From: Pseudomonadota bacterium | Lineage (GTDB): Bacteria; Pseudomonadota; Gammaproteobacteria; Burkholderiales; Thiobacteraceae | Length of the DNA: 64,000 nucleotides | Assembly: GCA_021812385.1 (NCBI GenBank) | Contig: JAKANO010000010.1 | Location: 1-64,000, forward strand | Reading direction: 5' to 3' | Shown: piece after piece, positions 10,527 to 18,907 of the stretch | How positions within the stretch are numbered: position 1 is the stretch's first letter | Layout of the letters: each line of letters begins with the position of its first letter | The notes under the pieces: generated by a model | What the model was told of the DNA's origin: nothing | The model's database searches: none | What the model saw: the letters and a program-made list of their open reading frames with translations, nothing else | Made by a program: the position numbers and the translations under genes

Positions 10527-11217
10527 GCCCGAGCGCCGACCAATGGCCGAACACGATATTCGCCTTCGCGCTTTTGCGCCCCGGCACTTCGTACCAGGGT
10601 AGGGTCTTTTTCGGCCGGTCTTCCACCGCGCCCTTATGGCTGAAATCCATCACGCCCTCTGCCGAGCACACGCGCAGGCGCGTCATGGCATTGGTGATAA
10701 TGCGCAGCCGATCCATGCCGCTCAACGCATCATCCCAGTGGTCGGGCCGATTGCCATATAAATGCTGCAGAAAATCGCGGTAGTTATCCGCGCGCAAGGC
10801 CGCCTCCACTTCCTGCCCTAAGCGCAGCGCCTTTTTTACGCTCCACTGCGGCAACAGGCCGGCGTGCACCAAGACCCAATCGTCTTCGGCATAAATCATG
10901 CGCTGATGGCGCAACCAGTCGAGCAATTCAGCGCGCTCCGGCGCCGCCAAAATCTCGTCCAAGGTATCGCCGCGATGCACCTGCACAAAGCCCTCGGCCA
11001 CCGCCAGCAAATGCAAATCATGATTGCCCAGCACCGTAATCACGCGCTCGCCCAAGTCTTTAGCCCATTGCAACACCTGCACCGAATCCGGGCCGCGATT
11101 CACCAAATCGCCGACCAGCCATAAGCGGTCCTGATCCGGATTGAATTGGATCTTCTCCAACAACTGGGTCAGGGCCTGGAAACAGCCCTGGATGTCGCCG
11201 ATCGCATAGGTAGACAT
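10390..11217 (-). CDS. apaH: Symmetrical bis(5'-nucleosyl)-tetraphosphatase
   Basis: MSTYAIGDIQGCFQAL, GDLVNRGPDS, GNHDLH. Confidence 0.96.
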   Translation of the reverse strand: MSTYAIGDIQGCFQALTQLLEKIQFNPDQDRLWLVGDLVNRGPDSVQVLQWAKDLGERVITVLGNHDLHLLAVAEGFVQVHRGDTLDEILAAPERAELLDWLRHQRMIYAEDDWVLVHAGLLPQWSVKKALRLGQEVEAALRADNYRDFLQHLYGNRPDHWDDALSGMDRLRIITNAMTRLRVCSAEGVMDFSHKGAVEDRPKKTLPWYEVPGRKSAKANIVFGHWSALGLNVGSRHVALDTGCLWGGQLTALRLEDRQVFQVSCVEQADLNAWR

Positions 11218-11288
11218 AAAAATTAATTCAGGTTGAGTAAGCCCATTTTACCGGCAGCACCCGCCCCTGCCCATGATAGAATTACCGT

Positions 11289-13322
11289 GTGTCACAGCAA
11301 CAATCTCGCACCTCTTCCCAATCGCCTTTCGATGGTCTCAATGCCGAGCAACGCGCCGCGGTTAAGCACCTCGACGGGCCGCTATTGGTCCTCGCCGGCG
11401 CCGGTAGCGGCAAGACGCGCGTCATCACGCAAAAAATCGCCTATCTGATCGGCACCTGCGGCTATCACCCCGCGCATATCGCGGCGATTACCTTCACCAA
11501 CAAGGCTGCGCGCGAGATGCGCGAACGTGCCGGAAAGCTGTTGGATAAAAAGGCCACGGATGGCCTGACCGTCACCACCTTCCACTCGCTGGGCATGCAA
11601 ATCCTGCGGCAGGAAGCGCGGCTCATCGGTTATAAGTCGCAGTTTTCCATTCTCGATGCCGCCGATAGCATGTCGGTGCTGTCCGACATCATGAAGAGCA
11701 CCGACAAAGCCGAATTGAAGCGTGTGCAATATCGCATCTCGCGTTGGAAAAACGATTTAATCGCACCCGAATATGCCGCAGTGAATGCGGAAGATACGGC
11801 CGAGCACGCCAGCGCCAAGCTGTACCAGCGCTACCAGGATACTTTGCGCGCCTACCAAGCCTTCGATTTCGACGATCTGATTCGGGTGCCGGTGGAGATT
11901 TTCCAGCGCGAGCCCGAAGCCCTGGGCAAATGGCAGGACAAACTGCGCTATCTGTTGATCGACGAATACCAAGACACCAACACTTGCCAGTACCAAATGC
12001 TGAAACTGCTGGCCGGACCACGCGCCGCTTTCACCGCGGTGGGCGACGACGATCAATCCATCTACGCCTGGCGCGGCGCGAATGTCGATAATCTGCGCTT
12101 GCTGCGCGACGAGTATCCGAAGTTATCGGTGATCATGCTGGAGCAAAATTACCGCTCCACGGTGCGCATCCTGGAAGCCGCCAATCATCTGATCGCACAC
12201 AACCCCAAGCTATTCGAGAAAAAGCTGTGGAGCGAGCTGGGCTATGGCGACCCGATCCAGGTCATCGCCAGCAAGGACGAAGAAGAAGAAGCGGAAACCA
12301 TCGTGCGCCGCATGATGGCGCAGCGCTTCGAACTGCGCGGCAAATGGTCGGACTTCGCCATCCTGTATCGCGGCAATCATCAAGCGCGCATCTTCGAAGA
12401 AAAACTGCGCGCCGAGCACATTCCGTATGTGCTGTCCGGCGGCCAATCGTTTTTCGATCGCGCCGAAATTAAAGACATCATCGCCTACCTGCGCTTGCTC
12501 TTGAACTCGGACGACGACCCGGCGTTTATCCGCGCCATCACCACCCCCAAACGCGGCATCGGCAACCAGACCCTGGAAAAACTCGGCAACTACGCCGCCA
12601 GCCGCAACGTCAGCCTGTTCGCGGCGGTGTTCGAGGCCGGCCTGGCGGCGCAACTGCAAGCCAAGCAGCTCGAATCGCTCAGAGAGTTTTGCAATTTCAT
12701 CAACAATATCGAGTACCGCGCCGCGCACGAACCGGCCGGCACGGTGCTCAAGGATATGGTGCGCGCCATCGGCTATGAGCTGCATCTGTTCGATAGCGAA
12801 GAAGAACGCGTGGCCAAAGTGCGCTGGGAGAATGTCACCACTTTTATCGACTGGCTGACACGCAAGGGCGAGGAGGACGACAGCAACCTGCTCAAGCTGG
12901 CGCAAACGGTCGCGCTGTTATCCATGATCAATAGCGGCGAAGAAGAAACCGACGCGGTGCGCCTGTCCACCCTGCATGCCGCCAAGGGCTTGGAATTCCC
13001 CCACGTATGCTTGGTCGGCACCGAAGAAGGCATCCTGCCGCATCGCGAAAGCATCGACAACGGCCAAGTGGAAGAAGAACGGCGCCTGATGTATGTGGCT
13101 GTCACGCGCGCGCAGCTGACCTTCACCATCAGCTATTGCGAGAAGCGCAAACGTGCGCGCGAAATGCAAAGCTGCGAACCCTCGCGCTTCATCAACGAGC
13201 TGGGCAGCGAGCATGTGCGCAGCAAACAATCGGCCAGCGACCCCGCTGCGGCAAAGCAAAATGGCAACGCCCGACTCGCGCAATTGAAAGCGATGCTGGC
13301 GAGCAAAACACCGACTGAATAA
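11289..13322 (+). CDS. rep: ATP-dependent DNA helicase Rep (UvrD family)
   Basis: LNAEQRAAVKHLDGPLLVLAGAGSGKTRV, TAVGDDDQSIYAWRGA, LSTLHAAKGLEFPHV; GTG start. Confidence 0.94.
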   Translation: MSQQQSRTSSQSPFDGLNAEQRAAVKHLDGPLLVLAGAGSGKTRVITQKIAYLIGTCGYHPAHIAAITFTNKAAREMRERAGKLLDKKATDGLTVTTFHSLGMQILRQEARLIGYKSQFSILDAADSMSVLSDIMKSTDKAELKRVQYRISRWKNDLIAPEYAAVNAEDTAEHASAKLYQRYQDTLRAYQAFDFDDLIRVPVEIFQREPEALGKWQDKLRYLLIDEYQDTNTCQYQMLKLLAGPRAAFTAVGDDDQSIYAWRGANVDNLRLLRDEYPKLSVIMLEQNYRSTVRILEAANHLIAHNPKLFEKKLWSELGYGDPIQVIASKDEEEEAETIVRRMMAQRFELRGKWSDFAILYRGNHQARIFEEKLRAEHIPYVLSGGQSFFDRAEIKDIIAYLRLLLNSDDDPAFIRAITTPKRGIGNQTLEKLGNYAASRNVSLFAAVFEAGLAAQLQAKQLESLREFCNFINNIEYRAAHEPAGTVLKDMVRAIGYELHLFDSEEERVAKVRWENVTTFIDWLTRKGEEDDSNLLKLAQTVALLSMINSGEEETDAVRLSTLHAAKGLEFPHVCLVGTEEGILPHRESIDNGQVEEERRLMYVAVTRAQLTFTISYCEKRKRAREMQSCEPSRFINELGSEHVRSKQSASDPAAAKQNGNARLAQLKAMLASKTPTE

Positions 13323-13349
13323 GCGCTTCGCCCTATTGGCAGGCAAAAA

Positions 13350-13371
13350 AAGCGCGGGGTTTCCCGCGCTT
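13350..13371. terminator. Bidirectional terminator hairpin between rep and the convergent YiiX-like gene
   Basis: AAGCGCGGG-GTTT-CCCGCGCTT flanked by an A-run on the left. Confidence 0.75.
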
Positions 13372-13391
13372 CAGATTTAACCAGAACAGTC

Positions 13392-14279
13392 TTAACACTG
13401 TTTTTTCGAATCTTTGCCGCAATCATTGGCTTGGGCCAACTCCACATCAATCGTTGCATCCGGCGGCGCAACATAGCGGCCTTTGCTATTCACCACCTGC
13501 GCCGGCGTCACGATATCGAGCAAGCCACCACGCTCATCGGTATCCAAATCCACGCCGGAATAATGCAACGCCGTCAGCACGATGGTGGAGCAAATATAAT
13601 CATGCCCAATGTCCTCCGGCTTAGTGGGCTTCAGGTTCGAATTCCACAAACCAAACATGCCGGAGAAATCGTAGCCATACCAGTGCCCGGCTTTTTTCAT
13701 GGCGAGTTGTACAAATTCGTTCAAGCGCGCTTTGTCCACGCGCTCCCATTTATTCAGGCGATAGACATCGAAACTATGCGTTCTTAAAGTTTCCAGGCCT
13801 TCTTGCATATTCGGCCCTTTAAAGCTTTCACTGGAAAAAATACGCAATTTGCTCGTGTCTTGTGGATCGCGCACGACAATCGCCAAGTGGCCGTATTTGT
13901 ACAAACGGTAGGCCACTTTATTCAACTTGCCGGTAAATATCTCCTTGCGCGCCTCCCACTTACCCAAGCGGTAAGCCAGCACATCGCCTTCTTGCAATTG
14001 CGCGAGCGTGCTCATGAATACAGCATCATCCATCGCATGATCGAATGCATTGACCTGTTTAAACTCTGCCAAATCATCCAGAGTGGCGGTTTTAGAAGGG
14101 CCGTGGGACGAAGGCTTCTCCATCCATTTCAGGATGAACCAGCCATTTGATCTTTCTGGCGATTTCTCTGATGATTTCTCTGGCGCTTTCTCCACCTCGC
14201 CTGCAAGCACCAAACCAGCGAAAGACACGAGCCCAAGCAAGAAAATAATTCGGACAACCTGGCTTAACCGATTTTGCAT
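13392..14279 (-). CDS. YiiX/YebB-like permuted NlpC/P60 family protein, secreted
   Basis: Signal peptide; LQEGDVLAYRL, YGHLAIVVRD, YDYICSTIV-type Cys/His arrangement. Confidence 0.65.
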   Translation of the reverse strand: MQNRLSQVVRIIFLLGLVSFAGLVLAGEVEKAPEKSSEKSPERSNGWFILKWMEKPSSHGPSKTATLDDLAEFKQVNAFDHAMDDAVFMSTLAQLQEGDVLAYRLGKWEARKEIFTGKLNKVAYRLYKYGHLAIVVRDPQDTSKLRIFSSESFKGPNMQEGLETLRTHSFDVYRLNKWERVDKARLNEFVQLAMKKAGHWYGYDFSGMFGLWNSNLKPTKPEDIGHDYICSTIVLTALHYSGVDLDTDERGGLLDIVTPAQVVNSKGRYVAPPDATIDVELAQANDCGKDSKKQC

Positions 14280-14333
14280 ATCGACCTCCCCCGTCTACGT
14301 TTTTCAAAACCAGATCATAACGCCGACCCAAAA

Positions 14334-14360
14334 AAAAGGCGCGACAAAATCGCGCCTTTT
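14334..14360 (-). terminator. Terminator downstream of the cytochrome c gene
   Basis: AAAAAGGCGCGA-CAAAA-TCGCGCCTTTT. Confidence 0.7.
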
Positions 14361-14386
14361 AATCAAACGGAATATCGGTCTACTGG

Positions 14387-14878
14387 TTACTTGGGCTTGA
14401 AGTTCGCGCCGCCAGCATTCGCCATGTGCGCGACCGCACGCGCCATCTCGATGTCCGACAATTCCGGGTTGCCGCCACGCGCCGGCATGGCGCGAATACC
14501 ATTGATAGCGTTCTTCACCAAGGTATCGAAGCCCTGCGCATTGCGTTTGCCCCAAGCAGCCTTGTCGCCGAATTTAGGCGCATTCAGCGCACCGGTAGCA
14601 TGGCAAGCCGAACACACTTCGGTATACACAGCCTCGCCGGTCTTCTCGACACGCGGCGCACTGGGGTCGATCGCCTTCACTTCGCCATAAGGCTTGATGC
14701 GATCCTGAACCGCCGCAGCCGACATGCGCGGATCATTCTTATCCACATGGCCCGCCTGGAAGGCCAACACCAGTTGCACGATCATCACAATCGCGAGTAC
14801 CGGTACCGCAAAAACTCCCACCACCGCAGCAAGAATCATTGCCGGGGATGTTGCACACTGCCCTTTTTCTTCGCTCAT
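14387..14878 (-). CDS. Cytochrome c5-family monohaem cytochrome
   Basis: CSACH haem motif (VCSACHATGALNAPKFGD), N-terminal membrane anchor. Confidence 0.9.
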   Translation of the reverse strand: MSEEKGQCATSPAMILAAVVGVFAVPVLAIVMIVQLVLAFQAGHVDKNDPRMSAAAVQDRIKPYGEVKAIDPSAPRVEKTGEAVYTEVCSACHATGALNAPKFGDKAAWGKRNAQGFDTLVKNAINGIRAMPARGGNPELSDIEMARAVAHMANAGGANFKPK

Positions 14879-14993
14879 GGTATTGCCCTGCCCTTATCAA
14901 TCGTTGCCAAAGCTGGCGATTATACTAAAAACCCCGAAAGCGACCAAGCCGCACGTAGACCGCCTGGCAAAACCCGCTATAATTGCCCCTCAC

Positions 14994-15070
14994 GCGCCCG
15001 TAGCTCAGCTGGATAGAGTACTGCCCTCCGAAGGCAGGGGTCGGACGTTCGAATCGTCTCGGGCGCGCCA
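14994..15070 (+). tRNA. tRNA-Arg (anticodon CCG at 15028-15030)
   Basis: 77 nt: acceptor GCGCCCG/CGGGCGC, anticodon arm CTGCC-CTCCGAA-GGCAG, T-loop TTCGAAT, encoded CCA. Confidence 0.96.
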
Positions 15071-15205
15071 TACAGATCAACGGATTACCCTCCCCCCTTC
15101 CCAATCCGATTTCACGCCGCGGCCATGCTGTGCCTGGCCACGGTGATGACTTTTTCATTTCCCTTTTTGACTCGTCCCTGCGCCGAATTATATTGACCTA
15201 GCCGC

Positions 15206-15222
15206 CTAGGCCTCATTCTTGC
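15206..15222 (+). promoter_or_regulatory. Weak sigma54-like -24/-12 candidate upstream of fmdB
   Basis: TAGGCC-TCATT-CTTGC (GG-N10-GC spacing kept, -24 box poor). Confidence 0.35.
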
Positions 15223-15246
15223 ATATCTGTATCTGAGCGAGCTGTT

Positions 15247-15262
15247 TGTCGCAAACGCTACA
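15247..15262. promoter_or_regulatory. NifA UAS candidate
   Basis: TGTCGCAAACGCTACA = TGT-N10-ACA, matches the local extended motif TGTCGCAA-N5-ACA. Confidence 0.5.
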
Positions 15263-15271
15263 GGAGTATGC

Positions 15272-15517
15272 ATGCCGATTCATGACTTTCATTGCAAGAA
15301 ATGCGACCGCACCTTCGAGCTGTTGGTGCGCGCCTCCTCCACCCCCGTCTGCCCTGGGTGCGGCAGCGCGGACGTGGGGAAGCTGGTGTCGCTGCCGGCG
15401 CCGCAGGGCAAAACCGCGGGCATTATCGCCCGTGGCCGTGCACAAGCCGCGCGCGAAGGGCATTTCAGCAACTACGCGACTTCGGAGCGCCCAGGGGAGC
15501 GCCCGGGGCGCAAATGA
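15272..15517 (+). CDS. FmdB-family zinc-ribbon protein
   Basis: MPIHDFHCKKCDRTFELLV ... PVCPGCGS. Confidence 0.9.
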   Translation: MPIHDFHCKKCDRTFELLVRASSTPVCPGCGSADVGKLVSLPAPQGKTAGIIARGRAQAAREGHFSNYATSERPGERPGRK

Positions 15518-15553
15518 ACGATGGCCTACCGATGCACGCTCGTCCCGCCGTTT

Positions 15554-15569
15554 TGTCGTATTTGCGACA
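15554..15569. promoter_or_regulatory. NifA UAS candidate (extended palindrome)
   Basis: TTTTGTCGTATTTGCGACAAAA; reverse strand core TGTCGCAAATACGACA. Confidence 0.55.
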
Positions 15570-15600
15570 AAACCCGGCAACGGCTTCCGGGAGCTGACCC

Positions 15601-15969
15601 ATGCTGAATGCGTCGCTGCTATCCATCATCGAAGAAGCGGGAATCGCCGTGCTGACCCTGACCGAGGGGCTGGAAAAAGAAGAATTCCTCGCCTCCCGTC
15701 TGACGCGTGCGGAAACGCTGCGCCAGATCAAGATCATCAGCGAAAGCCTCGGCAGCCTGCCCCTGAATGCGCAAGCTTTACTTGCCGAAATAGACTGGGG
15801 CGGCTGGCAAAGCGTTACACGCCAACTGGACATGACCCAGCATGCAGAGCCGGAAGCGCTGTGGTTCTCCGTGCGTTCCCTGGTGCCGGCCACGCTGATG
15901 TGGCTGCGGGTTTATCGGCAGAATCAGCCGGAAATTTTCGAATACAAACCATTAGCCGATGCGGGTTAA
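15601..15969 (+). CDS. Conserved hypothetical protein in nif-region block
   Basis: 122-aa ORF starting at the first ATG after the UAS, tightly followed by the AAA gene. Confidence 0.75.
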   Translation: MLNASLLSIIEEAGIAVLTLTEGLEKEEFLASRLTRAETLRQIKIISESLGSLPLNAQALLAEIDWGGWQSVTRQLDMTQHAEPEALWFSVRSLVPATLMWLRVYRQNQPEIFEYKPLADAG

Positions 15970-15977
15970 ATAAAACC

Positions 15978-17696
15978 ATGAATCTACAAATCGAGCGCCC
16001 TTACATCGAAGCCATGATCAGCGAATTCCCGCGCTTAGCCCCGCTCAAGGAGCAGTTGCGTCTCGGCAATAAAGTGACGCTGCCGTTCCATCATCTGTCC
16101 GGCGCCGAACTCGGCTTCCTCGGCAATCTCTACCGGGAAGCCGGCCCCGCCATGCGCACGCGCGCGGCACAACTCAGCACGCTGCAACAGGCACTTGACG
16201 GCCAAGGCGAGCGCTTCGGCCCAGGCGACGATCTGGAAATGCTGATGCCGGCCATCGCCCGCTACCTCAGCACGGATGCATTGCGCGGCTGGCTGTTTCG
16301 GGTGAACGTGTCGGACAAACCGCTGGCCTATGTGGTCACGCGCCTCGACTACATCGCCGCGTCCAACGACGAGACCGGCAAGGTGATGATCGAACTCAAA
16401 GCCAATGCCAAAGGCACACTGGCCACGGCGAGCATGCGCATCGCCGCCGCGGATATCGTGAATAAAACAGTGGCGGAAATTTTCGCCGCCAAGGGCTTCG
16501 TGCGCGAGAGCGCGGAATTGATCGCCGCTTACGACGATACCGCGCAGCGCTATTTCGAATGGCGCAGCCAATATGGCGCGCAGTTCTCCGGCCAGGGCAC
16601 TGCCTTCTATGCCGAAGATCCCACCGCGACTCACCGCGACACCGACTGGTCGCGCAAGGACGTGGTGGTGTTATCGAGCGGCGGCGGAACCGCGCGTTTA
16701 GTGAACGACGAAAGCATCCTGAGCGCGCGCACCACCACGCTGGAAGCGACCGGCGACATCCTCGGCCAGTATCTGCGCAAGGCCGCGAAGAGCAATCAGT
16801 ACAACGCCGAAGACGAAGTGAGCGAATTCCAGTCTGAAATTCCCAAGGGCCTATTCACGCAATTACCGGTGCATCCCTACCTCTTCATGTTCCACCTGGA
16901 ACTGCACCACTACCTGTGGGTACACGTGGACGACATTCGGCCCTACGAATACCAACCGGCATTGAAACAAAAGCTCATCCTGCCGCCGGAGCAAACCGAT
17001 CTCATCGACATTCTCACCGCCGAGATGGACGTGCTGATGGACGACATCGTGGCAGGCAAGTCCGGTGGCACCACCGTGCTGTGCGCGGGGCCTGCCGGCG
17101 TGGGCAAGACCCTCACCGCAGAAGTCTATTCGGAAATCATTCAACGCCCCTTGTACCGCGTGCACTCGGGACAACTGGGCTTGAACGTGGCGGCGATGGA
17201 AAGCGCGCTCAAGGACGTGCTGACTCGCGCCCAGCGCTGGGGCGCGGTGATGCTGATCGACGAAGCCGACGTCTACATCAAACGCCGCGACGACAACATC
17301 GCCATGAACGCCGTGGTCGGCGTATTCCTGCGCGTGCTGGAATATTTCAACGGCCTGCTGTTCCTCACCACCAATCGCGTGGACGATATCGACGAAGCCA
17401 TCGTCTCGCGCTGCATCGCCATGATCCGCTACTACCCGCCGGATAGTCAGGCGCGACGCAGAATCTGGCAAGTGATGCTGGAACAATTCGCGCTGGAAAT
17501 CGACGACGCGCTGCTGAACGAACTGGTCGAACTATTCCCCAGCGCCAGCGGCCGCGACATCAAGGGACTGGCGAAACTAGCGGCCAAATACTGCAACCAG
17601 AAGCAGGTGTGCCCGAGCGCCGAAGTGTTCAAGCGCTGTTCGGTATTTCGCGGCATGGCGCTGGAACGGCCAGCCAACCAGCGCCATGCCGCATGA
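15978..17696 (+). CDS. AAA-family ATPase
   Basis: Walker A GPAGVGKT, Walker B VMLIDEADVY, TTNRVDDIDEAIVSRC; ATG at 15978 follows the upstream stop by 9 nt. Confidence 0.9.
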   Translation: MNLQIERPYIEAMISEFPRLAPLKEQLRLGNKVTLPFHHLSGAELGFLGNLYREAGPAMRTRAAQLSTLQQALDGQGERFGPGDDLEMLMPAIARYLSTDALRGWLFRVNVSDKPLAYVVTRLDYIAASNDETGKVMIELKANAKGTLATASMRIAAADIVNKTVAEIFAAKGFVRESAELIAAYDDTAQRYFEWRSQYGAQFSGQGTAFYAEDPTATHRDTDWSRKDVVVLSSGGGTARLVNDESILSARTTTLEATGDILGQYLRKAAKSNQYNAEDEVSEFQSEIPKGLFTQLPVHPYLFMFHLELHHYLWVHVDDIRPYEYQPALKQKLILPPEQTDLIDILTAEMDVLMDDIVAGKSGGTTVLCAGPAGVGKTLTAEVYSEIIQRPLYRVHSGQLGLNVAAMESALKDVLTRAQRWGAVMLIDEADVYIKRRDDNIAMNAVVGVFLRVLEYFNGLLFLTTNRVDDIDEAIVSRCIAMIRYYPPDSQARRRIWQVMLEQFALEIDDALLNELVELFPSASGRDIKGLAKLAAKYCNQKQVCPSAEVFKRCSVFRGMALERPANQRHAA

Positions 17697-17717
17697 CATA
17701 GACGATAGGAGAAGCCC

Positions 17718-18002
17718 ATGCCAGTAAGCATCAAACTCGAAGGCGAGCACGTTGACTTAGCAAGCCCAGATGAAATTAGCGCGGGCATCAACGCCGCCAG
17801 CAGCGTGTTCTCGCAGCATAAGGTCGACCCCTTGGCCTGTGCGCTGGCGAACGAAAAATTGGAAACGGATCAGCCGCTCACCAAGGATGATGCCTTGTTA
17901 TGTCTGATTTGGAACACGGCAGACGACAAGGCGTTTCGCGCCGTGACCTTGAATTGGCTGGTGCGCGATGTCGACATCCGGCTCGCCGTGAGCCCATCGT
18001 GA
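17718..18002 (+). CDS. Hypothetical protein downstream of AAA ATPase
   Basis: 94-aa ORF with RBS-like AGGAGAAG just upstream. Confidence 0.7.
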   Translation: MPVSIKLEGEHVDLASPDEISAGINAASSVFSQHKVDPLACALANEKLETDQPLTKDDALLCLIWNTADDKAFRAVTLNWLVRDVDIRLAVSPS

Positions 18003-18009
18003 ATCCATC

Positions 18010-18177
18010 ATGAATGTAGAACAGTTGATCGCGGCATTGCAGCAGATGCCGCAACAGGCGGTGGTACTGCTGGAAGGCGATGCGGGCTACTCGCTGGTCG
18101 GCGGACTAAGCTTCGAAGAAAACGGCAACGGTGTTCCCGACGAAGTGATCTTGTTGCCGTCCCTAGCAGATGATTGA
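18010..18177 (+). CDS. Small hypothetical protein (55 aa)
   Basis: MNVEQLIAALQQMPQQAVVLLEGDAGYSLVGGLSFEENGNGVPDEVILLPSLADD; 7 nt after the preceding stop; below the ORF-track cutoff. Confidence 0.6.
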   Translation: MNVEQLIAALQQMPQQAVVLLEGDAGYSLVGGLSFEENGNGVPDEVILLPSLADD

Positions 18178-18199
18178 CGGGGAAGATGATTAAAAACCT

Positions 18200-18272
18200 T
18201 CAACCGCAGAGACGCCGAGACGCAGAGAAAGTCCAACCTGATTTCCTCAGCGCCTCCGCGCCTCTGCGGTAA
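18200..18272. repeat. Intergenic inverted-repeat element, copy A
   Basis: ACCGCAGAGACGCCGAGACGCAGAG ... CGCCTCCGCGCCTCTGCGGT. Confidence 0.8.
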
Positions 18273-18290
18273 GATTTTTGACTTATGCCC

Positions 18291-18905
18291 ATGAAACTCT
18301 ACATGACCCCCGGCTCTTGCTCCACCGGCATTCACATTTTGCTGGAAGAACTCGATCTCCCCTTCGAGGCATACATCTTGAATCTGCCGGCGGGCGATCA
18401 CCTCAAGCCCGACTATCTCGCGATCAACCCGAAATCCACCATCCCCACCCTGGTGCGCGACGACGGCTCGGCACTCACCGAATTCCAAGCCATCGCCTAC
18501 TGGCTGGCGCGCAAGTATCCGAAAGCGAAGCTGCTGCCGGGCGACGCGGACGGCGATGCGCAGGCGATCGAAGCCATGGACTATGTGGTCGGCACCATCC
18601 ACGGCCAAGGCTATACGCGCATTTTCACCACCGCCAATTACACGCCGAACGAAGCTGACCACGAAGCGATTAAGGCGCGTGGGCGGGAAATCGTCGCGCA
18701 GAGTTTCGCCATCATGAACGCCGCTCTGGCCGACAAAGAATATATCGTAGGCAGTTTCTCCATCGCCGATGCCGCGCTGTTTTACGTGGAATTCTGGGCC
18801 GACAAGATCGGCATCGCACTGCCGCCGCATTGCCAGGCGCACTACCAGCGCATGCGTGCGCGGCCGGTAGTGCAGCGTGTGCTGCGCGAAGAAGGGTATC
18901 GCTAA
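18291..18905 (+). CDS. Glutathione S-transferase family protein
   Basis: MKLYMTPGSCSTGIHILLEELDLPFEAYIL N-terminal thioredoxin-fold pattern; FSIADAALFYVEFW. Confidence 0.9.
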   Translation: MKLYMTPGSCSTGIHILLEELDLPFEAYILNLPAGDHLKPDYLAINPKSTIPTLVRDDGSALTEFQAIAYWLARKYPKAKLLPGDADGDAQAIEAMDYVVGTIHGQGYTRIFTTANYTPNEADHEAIKARGREIVAQSFAIMNAALADKEYIVGSFSIADAALFYVEFWADKIGIALPPHCQAHYQRMRARPVVQRVLREEGYR

Positions 18906-18907
18906 CC

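Noticed and set aside
15246-15977. N-terminal ~244 residues of the 816-aa ORF 15246-17696
   Set aside because: Overlaps fmdB and the 15601 gene in another frame; the AAA protein most likely starts at ATG 15978.
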